This document shows positions 24,677 through 33,733 of a stretch of 34,695 bases of DNA, piece after piece. The notes beneath the pieces are model-generated. The model saw nothing but the letters and a program-made list of their open reading frames with translations, was not told the origin of the DNA and made no database searches. The stretch spans positions 1 to 34,695 of the forward strand of contig NZ_CACXTS010000020.1 in assembly GCF_902770715.1 (NCBI RefSeq), written 5' to 3'. Position 1 is the stretch's first letter. Every line of letters starts with the position of its first letter. This stretch comes from an uncultured Methanobrevibacter sp. GTDB lineage: Archaea > Methanobacteriota > Methanobacteria > Methanobacteriales > Methanobacteriaceae. The position numbers and the translations under genes are program-made.

Positions 24677-26326
24677 ATGGAAATGGAAATAAAAACTATC
24701 TCAACAGACGTATTAATTATCGGATCTGGTGGAGCAGGTTCAAGAGCAGCTATTGAAGTTGATGATGCGGGACTAAAGGCAATAATTGTATCAAAAGGTC
24801 TTTCATTTAGGTCAGGCTGTACCGGAATGGCTGAAGGAGGATACAATGCAGTATTTAAGACCGTAGACAAGGACGACTCAATAGAAGCTCACATTCATGA
24901 TACATTAAAAGGCGGAAGCTACTTAAACGATAAAAGGCTAGTAGACATTCTCGTCAACGAATCACCGAAAAGATTAATCGACTTGGAAAACTACGGTGCT
25001 TTGTTTGACCGTCAGGAATCAGGTGAAATAGACCAAAGGCCATTTGGTGGACAAACCTACAGGAGAACCTGCTATCAAGGTGACAGAACAGGAGCCGAAC
25101 TGTTAAATGCTCTTAAAGAGGAAATCATCAGAAGGGATATCGAGTGCATCGAAGAAGTGATGATTACATCTTTAGTAACCGACGGCGAACAGGTCATCGG
25201 TGCTACCGGACTCGATTTAAAGGATTCCAGCCTAATTTACTTTAAAGCGAAATCAGTAATTTTAGCCAGCGGAGGTGCCGGACAATTATACCCTGTAACA
25301 TCAAACACCTTCCAAAAAAATGGAGATGGTTTTGCAATAGCTTTTAGAGCCGGAGCCAGTCTGGTCGACATGGAACAAGTTCAGTTCCACCCAACCGGTA
25401 TGGTAGCTCCCGAATCCAAAAAGGGAGTTCTTGTAACAGAAGCAGTGAGGGCTGAAGGCGGAAAGCTCATAAACAAAGATGGCGAAAGGTTTATGAGCAA
25501 ATATGCTCCCGAAAAAATGGAGTTAGCAACCCGTGATGTCGTTGCCCGTTCAATCTATCAGGAAATTATAGAAGGCAGAGGTACTGAAAACGGCGGAGTC
25601 TACCTTGACATTTCACATTTAGATGATGATTATATTGATGAGAAGCTTGAAACAATGGTTCTGCAATTTGAAAACGTTGGTGTAGACATCAAGCATGGTC
25701 CGATAGAAGTGGCGCCTACCGCACATCACTTTATGGGCGGACTGAAAATAAACACCGATGCTTCAACATCATTGGAAAATCTATTCGGTGCCGGTGAAGT
25801 ATGCGGAGGGGTTCATGGTGCAAACCGTTTAGGCGGTAATGCTTTGGCCGATACTCAGGTATTCGGTAAAATAGCTGGAGAAAGTGCATCAAAAGCTGCT
25901 AAAGCAACAGAACTCAAAACAAATGAAGAACAAGTAGAAAAAGAAGCTTCAAGAATCGAAGGCCTAATCAAGAAAGGCACAATCAAACCATTGGAGTTTA
26001 AAAACAACATCAAAAACCTAATGTGGGAAAAAGTTGCTATTGTAAGGGATGAGAAAACATTGAATGAAGCCCTAGGCCAGCTTCAGGAAATGCAAAAAGA
26101 CCTTGAAAACCTAGACGTCAGCGATAAAAAACAATATAACGACGAATTGGTTAATGCCCTTGAAGTAATCAACATGGTTGAAATCTGCATCCTGACCGTC
26201 AAATCAGCAATACTTCGTAGGGAAAGCAGGGGAGCGCACTTCAGATCAGATTTCCCTGAAACAAAAGACGAGTGGAAAAAGAGTATAATATTCAATAAAA
26301 ATAAAATAGAATTTGAAGCTAGATAG
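24677..26326 (+). CDS. tfrA: Thiol:fumarate reductase subunit A
   Basis: Flavoprotein subunit of the methanogen enzyme that reduces fumarate with coenzymes M and B, giving succinate for biosynthesis and the heterodisulfide. The protein has 549 residues. The FAD site is LIIGSGGAGSRAAIE; the fumarate/succinate active-site motif is QFHPTGM; FGAGEVCGGVHGANRLGGNAL is the C-terminal FAD motif; the succinate dehydrogenase-type helical tail carries RRESRGAHFRSDFP. The FeS subunit tfrB is not adjacent, as in other Methanobacteriales. A second ATG at 24683 would have a better distance to AGGGT. The 219-base gap before it has a TATA-like stretch and one TAAGTTA at 24594. Confidence 0.88.
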   Translation: MEMEIKTISTDVLIIGSGGAGSRAAIEVDDAGLKAIIVSKGLSFRSGCTGMAEGGYNAVFKTVDKDDSIEAHIHDTLKGGSYLNDKRLVDILVNESPKRLIDLENYGALFDRQESGEIDQRPFGGQTYRRTCYQGDRTGAELLNALKEEIIRRDIECIEEVMITSLVTDGEQVIGATGLDLKDSSLIYFKAKSVILASGGAGQLYPVTSNTFQKNGDGFAIAFRAGASLVDMEQVQFHPTGMVAPESKKGVLVTEAVRAEGGKLINKDGERFMSKYAPEKMELATRDVVARSIYQEIIEGRGTENGGVYLDISHLDDDYIDEKLETMVLQFENVGVDIKHGPIEVAPTAHHFMGGLKINTDASTSLENLFGAGEVCGGVHGANRLGGNALADTQVFGKIAGESASKAAKATELKTNEEQVEKEASRIEGLIKKGTIKPLEFKNNIKNLMWEKVAIVRDEKTLNEALGQLQEMQKDLENLDVSDKKQYNDELVNALEVINMVEICILTVKSAILRRESRGAHFRSDFPETKDEWKKSIIFNKNKIEFEAR

Positions 26327-26330
26327 CTTC
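26315..26330. terminator. Bidirectional hairpin at the tfrA/deaminase junction
   Basis: GAAGCT (26315-26320) pairs with AGCTTC (26325-26330); the four-base loop falls within the 8-bp overlap of the two genes. TTTT follows on the plus strand. Confidence 0.65.
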
Positions 26331-27623
26331 TTTTAATTCTATTATTGCCTGTCTGGCTTTAGCATAAATTTCATCTTCATCTAAAACTGTTAATTTCTTA
26401 TTTTCCATTAATACTTTACCGTTGCAGATAGTTGTATCGACGTTTGAACCATTTGCGGAGTAAATTATATTGGAGCTTAAAGAAGAACTGTCCGGAACCA
26501 TATTAGCTGAATTAGTATCAATTAAAATAATGTCCGCTTTTTTGCCTACTTCAATAGAACCTATTTCTGAATCAAGACCTAAAGCTTCAGCACCCTTAAT
26601 GGTACCCATTGCAATAGCTTCATCAGAATTCAATACCTTAGGATCCAAGGTGGAAACTTTTTGAAGTAAACTAGCTGTTTTTAATTCTTCAATTAAATCT
26701 AAATTGTTATTTGAAGAAGCGCCATCAGTTCCAATAGAAACGCAAATATCATTTTCCAGCAATTTGGAAACTGGAGCGATACCTGAAGCCAATTTCATGT
26801 TACTGCATGGATTGTGTGATACCTTAACATCATTTTTTCTGATAATTTCAATTTCTTCATCGCTTAGCCATACGCTGTGTGCGGCAACAACATCAGGACC
26901 CAATAATCCGATTTTATCCAAATATTCAAATGGCCTTAAACCTTTTTCTTCTGAAACATCATTGATTTCCTTTTGGGTTTCTGAAACGTGTATGTGAATA
27001 CCCATTCCATACTTGTCTGCCAATTCGCGGACCTTAATCAATAATTCTTCTGAAGCTGTATAAGGAGAGTGCGGTCCGAAGAAAACCTTGATTCTTCCGT
27101 CTGCCATTCCATTGCAGTTTTCAAATAGGGTTAAATTTTCCCTTATTTCATTTTTTCTCTTTTCTTCATCGCCAAAATCAATCATACCATATGACAAAAC
27201 AGCTCTGATTCCAGCCTCATCAACTGCACGGGCTACATCTTCCATGTAAAAGTACATGTCGGAAAATGTGGTTGTTCCTGATTTGATAAGTTCAACGGCA
27301 CCTAAAAGAGCGCCGATATAACAATAATCTCCATTAAGGTTAGCTTCCATCGGCCAAATATGATCATTCAGCCAGCTGTCTAAACTTAAGTCATCAGCTA
27401 ATCCCCTGAATAAAGTCATGGATAAATGAGTATGAGTATTAATTAATCCTGGAAGCAAAATTTTTCCAGTTGCGTCAATAATTTTATCAACATCGATTTC
27501 ATCGATTTGCGGAGCAATCTCAGAAATCACATCATCCTTTATTAAAAGTGATTGTTTTCCTTCAAAATTTGTATTTGGACTTAAAATAAATGCATTTTTA
27601 ATTAAAATAGTATTATCATTCAT
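26319..27623 (-). CDS. dadD: 5'-deoxyadenosine / methylthioadenosine / S-adenosylhomocysteine deaminase
   Basis: Metal-dependent amidohydrolase of about 434 residues that deaminates adenosine-type nucleosides released from SAM chemistry. The metal ligands are NTHTHLSM, HIHVSE, AHSVW and GTDGASSNN. In methanogens this family (MtaD/DadD) acts on 5'-deoxyadenosine and SAH; which is preferred here is not decidable. ATG 27623 has AAGGTG at good spacing; the upstream GTG at 27632 is inside that site. The 3' end overlaps tfrA by 8 bp. Start sequence and the histone gene are only about 40 bases apart, so the histone gene could read into it. Confidence 0.85.
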   Translation of the reverse strand: MNDNTILIKNAFILSPNTNFEGKQSLLIKDDVISEIAPQIDEIDVDKIIDATGKILLPGLINTHTHLSMTLFRGLADDLSLDSWLNDHIWPMEANLNGDYCYIGALLGAVELIKSGTTTFSDMYFYMEDVARAVDEAGIRAVLSYGMIDFGDEEKRKNEIRENLTLFENCNGMADGRIKVFFGPHSPYTASEELLIKVRELADKYGMGIHIHVSETQKEINDVSEEKGLRPFEYLDKIGLLGPDVVAAHSVWLSDEEIEIIRKNDVKVSHNPCSNMKLASGIAPVSKLLENDICVSIGTDGASSNNNLDLIEELKTASLLQKVSTLDPKVLNSDEAIAMGTIKGAEALGLDSEIGSIEVGKKADIILIDTNSANMVPDSSSLSSNIIYSANGSNVDTTICNGKVLMENKKLTVLDEDEIYAKARQAIIELKEAI

Positions 27624-27669
27624 AAATGACACCTTAAAAAAAATAAAAAAAAGAAAGCTAAAAAACTAT

Positions 27670-27876
27670 TTATAAGTTTTTGATAGCTAATTTAATATCA
27701 TCTGCTTTAACAGTTTTACGTTTTGCGATTTTTGCAACAGCATTTGCTTCTTTAGCTACGTCACGTGCTACTTCTTCTAAGTATGCTGCTAATTCAGCTT
27801 TTGCATCTTCGCTAACTCTTTCTGCACCAGATTCTTTAATAATTCTTGCGATAGGAGCTTTTGGTATTTCAGACAT
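27670..27876 (-). CDS. Archaeal histone
   Basis: Small protein of 68 residues that is only a histone fold, without tails. IPKAPIARIIKESGAERVS is the first helix and loop. The long central helix is AKAELAAYLEEVARDVAKEA. RKTVKADDIKLAIKNL gives the final loop and helix. Such histones form dimers and longer stacks wrapping DNA, as HMfA/HMfB of Methanothermus. AGGTGA precedes the ATG. A perfect inverted repeat upstream may be an operator. Confidence 0.97.
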   Translation of the reverse strand: MSEIPKAPIARIIKESGAERVSEDAKAELAAYLEEVARDVAKEANAVAKIAKRKTVKADDIKLAIKNL

Positions 27877-27902
27877 ATTTTCACCTCACAATAATTTATC
27901 AA

Positions 27903-27933
27903 AACTTATGATTATAATATCAAATCATAAGTT
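27903..27933. promoter_or_regulatory. Inverted repeat upstream of the histone gene
   Basis: AACTTATGATT (27903-27913) and AATCATAAGTT (27923-27933) are perfect 11-bp arms with a nine-base spacer, 27-57 bases before the histone start, in the promoter zone. The right arm leads into TAAGTTA (27928-27934) and a TAACTTA follows at 27950, so the parA-array word recurs here. Confidence 0.5.
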
Positions 27934-28096
27934 AAATAACAATATAAGATAACTTAATATTTAAATATTTTGCAAAATTATGGCTATTATTAAAAAATAA
28001 TATGAATTTAATTAAATAAGATAAAATTAAATTATCAAAAGTATTTAATACATGATTAATAATATAATATTGAGATAAAAAAATTGAGTAGATACG

Positions 28097-28957
28097 ATGA
28101 AAATAAAAATTGCTATTCCTTCCAAAGGAAGAATAAGTGAACCTTCAATAAACATGTTGGAAAAAGCAGGATTAGGATTAATCGATAAAAATAACAGAAA
28201 ATTGATTTCCAAGACCTTTAATGAAAATATTGAAGTTATGTTTGCAAGAGCATCCGATATACCTGAATTTGTGAACGATGGAGTTGCAGATATGGGAATA
28301 ACAGGTGTAGATTTAATCAACGAAAATGAAGCGGATGTCTGTGAACTGCTTGATTTGAGATTTGGACAGACAAAACTGGTCTTAGCAGCCCCTGAAGAAT
28401 CCAATATAAATTCAATAGACGACATTACAGATGATATGAAAGTAGCTACTGAATTTCCAGTCCTAACCAAAAAATACCTTGAGAAAAAAGGTTTAAGTTT
28501 AAAAATAGTTAAATTGAGCGGATCAACAGAAGCAGCCCCATTTATTGGAATTGCCGATTTAATCACTGACCTGACAAGCACTGGAACAACATTGAAAATG
28601 AATCATCTTGAAATCATTGATACCATTTTGGAAAGCACAATTCAACTCATTGCTAACAGACAAAGTTTGAACGACAAAAGAGAATTGATTGAAGCTGTCA
28701 GCACAAGCATTAAGGGAGTTCTTGATGCAGATAGAAAGAAACTGATTATGATGAATGTCAAAGAAGCCGATTTGGATAAAGTCAAGGATGTAATGCCATC
28801 AATGGGTGGATTGACAATTTCAGAAGTATTGTCTAATGAAAAGACTGTTGCCGTTCAGGCTGTTATTGATGAAAAGCAGGTTTTTGAACTTGTAAATGAT
28901 TTAAGAAATGCCGGTGCAAAGGATATTCTTGTTGTGCCAATTGAAAGAATAATATGA
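28097..28957 (+). CDS. hisG: ATP phosphoribosyltransferase, long form
   Basis: First enzyme of histidine synthesis, joining ATP and PRPP; 286 residues. The PRPP signature is in [21 protein letters not shown] (split: [21 protein letters not shown], about residues 144-164). [12 protein letters not shown] is the N-terminal substrate loop. The C-terminal 75 residues (from about 212) are the PII-like regulatory domain for histidine feedback, so no HisZ is needed. The next gene starts inside its stop (ATGA), so they are co-translated. Confidence 0.95.
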   Translation: MKIKIAIPSKGRISEPSINMLEKAGLGLIDKNNRKLISKTFNENIEVMFARASDIPEFVNDGVADMGITGVDLINENEADVCELLDLRFGQTKLVLAAPEESNINSIDDITDDMKVATEFPVLTKKYLEKKGLSLKIVKLSGSTEAAPFIGIADLITDLTSTGTTLKMNHLEIIDTILESTIQLIANRQSLNDKRELIEAVSTSIKGVLDADRKKLIMMNVKEADLDKVKDVMPSMGGLTISEVLSNEKTVAVQAVIDEKQVFELVNDLRNAGAKDILVVPIERII

Positions 28958-29460
28958 AAATAGGAATTATCTATTCAACTTCAAGCAAATCAACAAAAAA
29001 AGCTTGTAAACTATTATCTAATAAAATCAAAGGTAATGTACAGTTAATACCAATTGAAAAGGCAAAAACAGCGTGTTTATTAAAATACAATTTTATAATC
29101 CTTGCTGGATCTGCATACAATGGGAAAGTACAGAATGCTTTGAAAAGATACATTTCAAGAAATATAAAGACCCTGCAGGAAAAGCCTGTGGCATTAGTAA
29201 TGAACTGTGAAGAGGGAATAGATACAAGAGACAGATTGAACAAAACATTTACTGAAGAACTGGTTAACTCTTCATGCATGAACTCAAACTTTGGATATGA
29301 ATTAGATCCAGATGAGGGAAACTTTATTGAAAAAAGAAAAACAAACAATTTAATTAACAGTTACAAGAAATATGGAAAATCACTTCCCGTTTTAAACATG
29401 GATGAAATTGACAAATTTGCCGATTATATAAATAATTTGATTGAAAAAAGGGTTGATTAG
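28954..29460 (+). CDS. Flavodoxin-like protein
   Basis: Protein of 168 residues with the flavodoxin/HemG-like pattern. [16 protein letters not shown] at the N-terminus is the FMN phosphate loop (consensus T/S-x-T-G-x-T), although with Lys and Ser in place of the usual Gly. [14 protein letters not shown] and [10 protein letters not shown] are strands lining the flavin. It probably binds FMN as a small oxidoreductase. The four-base overlap with hisG and 20-base overlap with pyrB place it in the same operon; a link to histidine or pyrimidine synthesis is not evident. Confidence 0.65.
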   Translation: MKIGIIYSTSSKSTKKACKLLSNKIKGNVQLIPIEKAKTACLLKYNFIILAGSAYNGKVQNALKRYISRNIKTLQEKPVALVMNCEEGIDTRDRLNKTFTEELVNSSCMNSNFGYELDPDEGNFIEKRKTNNLINSYKKYGKSLPVLNMDEIDKFADYINNLIEKRVD

Positions 29461-30388
29461 AATTTTTAAACTAAAAAACATAATTTCAATAAAAGACTTT
29501 GAAAGAGAAGACATCGAATATATCATAGATGAAGCATCAAAACTGGAAAACATCGCAAAATCAAAGGAAGTATCCGAAGAGCTTAAAGGAAAAATTCTTG
29601 GATTAATGTTTTTTGAACCTTCAACAAGAACAAAAATGTCATTTGAAACAGCCATGAAACGTTTAAATGGTGAATGTATTGGATTTGAAACAAGCGGATC
29701 CAGTTCTGTGTCAAAAGGTGAAAGTATTGCAGATACCGCAAAAATGTTTGAAGGGTACTGTGATGCACTGGTAATTAGACATGAAATGGAAGGAGTATCA
29801 AAATTCATATCAGATATTGTAGATGTTCCCGTCATTAATGCAGGTGACGGTGCAGGTCAACACCCAACCCAGACTTTACTCGATTTATATACAATCAAAA
29901 ATGAAATAGGTCATATTGACAATTTAAAAATAGCTTTAATTGGAGATTTGAAATTCGGACGTACAGTACACTCCCTATCCAATGCCTTAACTCTATTCAA
30001 TAATGTAAAAATATATTTAGTGTCACCGCCTGAACTCAGAATGCCTCAGGAAATTCTTCATGACTTGGATAATACAAATGTAAAATATGAAGAAGTTGAC
30101 ACAATTGAAGAAATCATTGATGATGTGAATGTTTTATACGTTACCAGAATACAAAAAGAGCGCTTTGGTGACATTGATGACTATTTAAAAATAAAAGGTG
30201 CGTATATTATCAATAAAAAAATGTTGGAAGGTAAAGATTTGATTGTTATGCATCCTTTACCAAGAATCGATGAAATCGCCGACGATGTGGATCACACAAA
30301 ATATAACAAATATTTCACACAGGCTGCAAATGCCGTTCCTGTGAGAATGGCTATTTTAAAAACATTGATAAAAAACAACCCTAAATAG
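29441..30388 (+). CDS. pyrB: Aspartate carbamoyltransferase, catalytic subunit
   Basis: Forms carbamoyl aspartate in pyrimidine synthesis; 315 residues. The carbamoyl phosphate motif is [29 protein letters not shown] and [11 protein letters not shown] are the other active-site segments. pyrI is not adjacent. The start is uncertain: no ATG is available before the conserved region. TTG 29441 overlaps the previous gene by 20 bases, and TTG 29453 follows AAAGGG closely. The gene ends in a perfect hairpin shared with cdc6. Confidence 0.93.
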   Translation: MKKGLIRIFKLKNIISIKDFEREDIEYIIDEASKLENIAKSKEVSEELKGKILGLMFFEPSTRTKMSFETAMKRLNGECIGFETSGSSSVSKGESIADTAKMFEGYCDALVIRHEMEGVSKFISDIVDVPVINAGDGAGQHPTQTLLDLYTIKNEIGHIDNLKIALIGDLKFGRTVHSLSNALTLFNNVKIYLVSPPELRMPQEILHDLDNTNVKYEEVDTIEEIIDDVNVLYVTRIQKERFGDIDDYLKIKGAYIINKKMLEGKDLIVMHPLPRIDEIADDVDHTKYNKYFTQAANAVPVRMAILKTLIKNNPK

Positions 30389-30403
30389 TGTAAAGGGTTG
30401 TTT
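30373..30403. terminator. Bidirectional hairpin at the pyrB/cdc6 junction
   Basis: AAACAACCCT (30373-30382) pairs perfectly with AGGGTTGTTT (30394-30403). The pyrB stop is in the 11-base loop and the cdc6 stop straddles the left arm. Six T in a row follow on the minus strand. Confidence 0.75.
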
Positions 30404-31544
30404 CAAGTAATGATTCATCGCATTGAAGCTTAATTATATTTGTTCTTCCTTTTGCACGGCCACGTGAAACAGTGTTCGTAGAAATTATACCTAACATCTC
30501 AAGCTCACCTATAAAGTCAAATATTCTTCTGTAGGTAACAGCATCCTTTTTAGATATGTCTGTGTAAGCATCATATAGTTTTCCGGAGGATATCTCCTCT
30601 TTCTGTTTTGTCAAACTGAGAATAGCTTCCAAAAGTCTTTGCTGTTGAACTGGTAAAGTGGATATGATTTCAATGACCTTATTGTGTTCTATTTTTTCTT
30701 TTGCTCTTCTTACATGATCGCTTGTTACGATATCTGAATCCTCATCAAAAGCTAATTCACCTGCATTTTTAAGCAAATCAAGAGCATATCTTGCATCACC
30801 CTCTTCCTTAGCTGCCATTGCAGAACATAATGGAATGACATCACTTTCCAATATGTTTTCATTGAAGGATAATTCTGCTCTTTCAGCCAATATGTCTGAC
30901 AATTGATCAGCTCCGTAAGGTGGAAATACAATTTCCTTATCATTTAAACTACTGGTAACTCTGGAATTGATTAAATTTTTGAAATCCAAATAATTACTTA
31001 TGCATAAAACTGAAACATTTCCTGTTCTTGTAAGTGTATATAATATTCCATCCCCATCCTTGTTAAGCAGGATGTCAATTTCGTCTAAAATAACGATTAA
31101 ATGTAATTTTCTGGCAAAAACATCAGGTTTGAAGATATCTCTAAATGTATTTACAACTTCACCTTTTGTCCAACCCCTATTCGGAACATCACGTCCCAAT
31201 CTGTTACATAATTCTGCAATAACCTGATATTCTGTAGTGTAATCAGTGCATCTGATGTATTCAACTTTTACAAAAACATTCTTCTTACGAGCTATATCGA
31301 TAAGCTGCTCACGTGCAAACTTTGATGCTGCTGTCTTTCCAGTTCCAGTCTTTCCATAAAGGGTTACGTTGGAGGGAGTGACACCACTTAAAACATCAAC
31401 CCAATATTTGGCTATTTGCCTTATCTGTTCATCCCTGTGAACCAATTTCTCAGGCAGCCACCTATGATCCAAAGGACGCTTATCCTTGAATATGGTGGGA
31501 GATATTGATTCCTCAATTTCCAAATCTTCAAAAATATTTGACAT
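30381..31544 (-). CDS. cdc6: ORC1-type DNA replication initiator Cdc6
   Basis: Origin-binding AAA+ ATPase of 387 residues, which also loads the MCM helicase. Walker A is [10 protein letters not shown] (62-71), Walker B VILDEID, with sensor motifs in [10 protein letters not shown] and the lid region [19 protein letters not shown]. The C-terminal winged helix (about 290-387) carries the [17 protein letters not shown] recognition segment. AAGGTGG precedes ATG. It lies right beside ORB repeats, the usual arrangement of an archaeal origin and its initiator gene. Confidence 0.95.
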   Translation of the reverse strand: MSNIFEDLEIEESISPTIFKDKRPLDHRWLPEKLVHRDEQIRQIAKYWVDVLSGVTPSNVTLYGKTGTGKTAASKFAREQLIDIARKKNVFVKVEYIRCTDYTTEYQVIAELCNRLGRDVPNRGWTKGEVVNTFRDIFKPDVFARKLHLIVILDEIDILLNKDGDGILYTLTRTGNVSVLCISNYLDFKNLINSRVTSSLNDKEIVFPPYGADQLSDILAERAELSFNENILESDVIPLCSAMAAKEEGDARYALDLLKNAGELAFDEDSDIVTSDHVRRAKEKIEHNKVIEIISTLPVQQQRLLEAILSLTKQKEEISSGKLYDAYTDISKKDAVTYRRIFDFIGELEMLGIISTNTVSRGRAKGRTNIIKLQCDESLLETTLYTI

Positions 31545-31833
31545 ATATCCACCTTAAAAAAATTTGATAAAAATTATTAGTATAATTTCCAGTGTTAATA
31601 GTATTAAACCTATCATAAATAAAGGTTTTTATTACAATTTTGCAAAAAGTTAATAAAACATATGTTGTTGTGAAAAAATAAATAATTTATTTTTCTTTAA
31701 ATCAAATAAAAACAATTTAAAATTAATATTAATTAGTGAAAATTATTTTAAAGTTTTTAATTTAAAAAATATTTCATTTTTGACTATTAAATTTTAAATA
31801 TGAAATTGTACTATTTCAAATATAAAATAAAAA

Positions 31834-31846
31834 TTTCAAGTGTAAA
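31834..31846 (+). other. ORB core site 1
   Basis: TTTCAAGTGTAAA, exact match to the mini-ORB core, at the edge of the AT-rich half of the origin. Confidence 0.75.
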
Positions 31847-31942
31847 TTTCCAATGAAAACATGGAAAATAAGCACTCAGATGACTTGAACGACATCACTT
31901 TCAAAAAATTTATCATGATTTATACTAAGAGAGAGACATGTA

Positions 31943-31955
31943 TTTCAAGTGTAAA
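31943..31955 (+). other. ORB core site 2
   Basis: TTTCAAGTGTAAA preceded by AGAGAGAGACATGTA, giving the core plus its purine-rich arm. Confidence 0.8.
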
Positions 31956-31991
31956 TATTATTATGCAAAAATCCAAAATCAAGGGGTGGGC

Positions 31992-32003
31992 TTCAAGTGT
32001 AAA
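31992..32003 (+). other. ORB core site 3
   Basis: TTCAAGTGTAAA preceded by AAGGGGTGGGC, the clearest G-string arm in the window. Confidence 0.8.
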
Positions 32004-32073
32004 AAAATGAAAAACATGAAATCAACGTTGAAACAAAAAATAAAGAAAAAATAAGAGAGATAAGTTTCAAATG

Positions 32074-32086
32074 TTACAGTTGAAAT
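32074..32086 (-). other. ORB-like site 4, inverted
   Basis: TTACAGTTGAAAT followed by ATACCTCT; one core mismatch, arm matching site 5. Partly overlaps the degenerate forward copy at 32065. Confidence 0.6.
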
Positions 32087-32120
32087 ATACCTCTTCGTTC
32101 AGAATATACCTTCGCAGACG

Positions 32121-32133
32121 TTATACTTGAAAT
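32121..32133 (-). other. ORB-like site 5, inverted
   Basis: TTATACTTGAAAT followed by GTACCTCTCCCTCTC, directly at the 3' end of the neighbouring gene. The core and arm equal those of the isolated site at 21167. Confidence 0.7.
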
Positions 32134-32147
32134 GTACCTCTCCCTCT

Positions 32148-32630
32148 CTAGATGAACATGTCGTTTTCATTAGTCTGGTTGACATTAGGGGAGATTCTGC
32201 CGAAAGTCTTGTCGATTAGCCAGATGCAATGTAACTTTGACTTGAAGATTCTTTTCATTGCCTTAACGAAATTATCTTTGGTCAATCCATCTTCAAATAT
32301 CTGATCGGTAATGATGAATTGCTGGAGAATATCATTGTTGATTTGAAGTTCATAATCGACAAGAAAGCTATTCAAACCAAAGTTCAAATCCAAAATAAAA
32401 TCCTTTTTAGTTTTGGTGCTTGCCGGAATCATTAAGTTGGAATGTTCAGGTGAAACCTGAGTTGCACATGCAATTACAATACAGTCCTTTCCTTTAGGTT
32501 TTACGACATCCATTATATTGTCTTTCGGAAACTCGACAACAAAATGAAAATCAGCATTTTCGTCATATCTCATTTCTCTTAACATGTCTTCGTCGAGCAG
32601 CCATTTCTTAATTGTTTCTTCACTAATCAT
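32148..32630 (-). CDS. DUF2299-like hypothetical protein
   Basis: Protein of 160 residues of unknown function, which I tentatively place in the DUF2299 group of archaeal proteins. It begins ISEETIKKWLLDEDML and has an alternating strand pattern (FHFVVEFPKDN, CIVIACATQVSPEH) followed by helices (NDILQQFIITDQIF, NFVKAMKRIFKSK). No catalytic motif, signal peptide or membrane segment is visible. This resembles the small heterodimerisation folds of secretion chaperones, but that is only shape. It adjoins the origin, transcribed toward it, and is divergent from cbiB with 65 bases between, which contain TATA-like sequences for both. Confidence 0.55.
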   Translation of the reverse strand: MISEETIKKWLLDEDMLREMRYDENADFHFVVEFPKDNIMDVVKPKGKDCIVIACATQVSPEHSNLMIPASTKTKKDFILDLNFGLNSFLVDYELQINNDILQQFIITDQIFEDGLTKDNFVKAMKRIFKSKLHCIWLIDKTFGRISPNVNQTNENDMFI

Positions 32631-32695
32631 AATATCATCATTAATAAAAATTTATAATAAATTATTTATTTTTTTATTTATATATAATATAAAGT

Positions 32696-33733
32696 ATGAT
32701 TGAATATAATGAACTGATAAATAAATTAATGTTTACAAATGTCAATGATATCGTTTCATTAAAATTGTTTTTGTTTGTTATATTCACATTTCTACTTTCA
32801 CTTGCAATTGATGTCATATTGGGTGAACTTCCAGGAAGGGTCCATCCTGTTGTTATAATGGGATCCATAATCAATTTCTTCAAGGATATGTTCATCAACA
32901 TTAGGAACAGATTGTCTGGCGTTCTGACAGTCTTATGTGCAGGTATTGTTTTATCCATATTATTGTTTGTTATTTATTTTATTTTCAAAATCAATATTGT
33001 TTTGTTATTTATCGTGTTTACAATACTTTTATCATCAACCTATTCTGTTAATATGCTTCTGCAGACGGCTATTGACGTTAAAGATGATTTGAATGAAGAT
33101 ATCAATAAGGCAAGAAGATCCGTTTCATATCTGGTGAGCAGGGATACTGATGAGTTGACCGAAAGTTTCATTGTATCAGCCGTTATTGAAAGCCTAACGG
33201 AAAACATAACAGATTCCTATATTGCACCAATTCTATACTTCTTTATTTTTGCTTTGATAATTCTTATATGTCCAATTGAAAATCATTTGTATTTCCTGTT
33301 GTTGGTTCCAATGCTTTATAGGCTTTCAAACACTATGGATGCAATGCTTGGCTATAAAACCGATGAATTGATTCATATCGGATTTTTCCCAGCCAAGATA
33401 GATGATGTCTTGAATTACATTCCGTCAAGAATAGCAGGAATGTTTGTTGTAATTTCCGCATTCATTCTTGGATTGGACGGCAAAAATAGTTTCAATGTCA
33501 TGAAGAGGGATGCAAGAAAGTGTCCATCTCCAAACTCAGGTTATACCATGGCTTCAACTGCTGGAGCGTTAAACATTCAATTAATTAAAAAGGATACATA
33601 TATTTTAGGTGACAATAATAAAGAAATAGTAGCCGATGACATTTCAAAAGCTGTTAATCTATCAAAATTATCAATTGTTTTATTTACAATAACAGTCATC
33701 GTATTATTTACATTAGTTTATGTGATATTATGA
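32696..33733 (+). CDS. cbiB: Adenosylcobinamide-phosphate synthase
   Basis: Integral membrane enzyme of 345 residues that attaches the aminopropanol linker to adenosylcobyric acid. The family signature DVILGELPGRVHPVVIMG is at about residues 39-56. Hydrophobic helices follow at about 78-118, 180-215 and 325-345. ARRSVSYLVSRDT and ESLTENITDSYIAPILYF are conserved cytosolic loops, and CPSPNSGYTMASTAGAL is the C-terminal motif. It is slightly longer than usual because of about 30 extra N-terminal residues, which contain one more hydrophobic stretch. Its stop overlaps the cbiG start (ATGA). Confidence 0.92.
   Translation: MIEYNELINKLMFTNVNDIVSLKLFLFVIFTFLLSLAIDVILGELPGRVHPVVIMGSIINFFKDMFINIRNRLSGVLTVLCAGIVLSILLFVIYFIFKINIVLLFIVFTILLSSTYSVNMLLQTAIDVKDDLNEDINKARRSVSYLVSRDTDELTESFIVSAVIESLTENITDSYIAPILYFFIFALIILICPIENHLYFLLLVPMLYRLSNTMDAMLGYKTDELIHIGFFPAKIDDVLNYIPSRIAGMFVVISAFILGLDGKNSFNVMKRDARKCPSPNSGYTMASTAGALNIQLIKKDTYILGDNNKEIVADDISKAVNLSKLSIVLFTITVIVLFTLVYVIL

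Larger units (their letters stand above)
31545..32147. other. Chromosomal replication origin region (oriC)
   Basis: A 603-base gap beside cdc6. The cdc6-proximal half (31545-31830) is extremely AT-rich, a good duplex-unwinding element. The other half has at least five ORB-like sites in two orientations, plus degenerate copies at 31813 (ATTTCAAATATAAA) and 32065 (TTTCAAATGTTAC). The core TTTACACTTGAAA is the mini-ORB known from Methanothermobacter. Several copies have a purine-rich arm (AGAG or GGGG on the same strand), as expected of ORBs. Origin activity itself is inferred. Confidence 0.85.
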
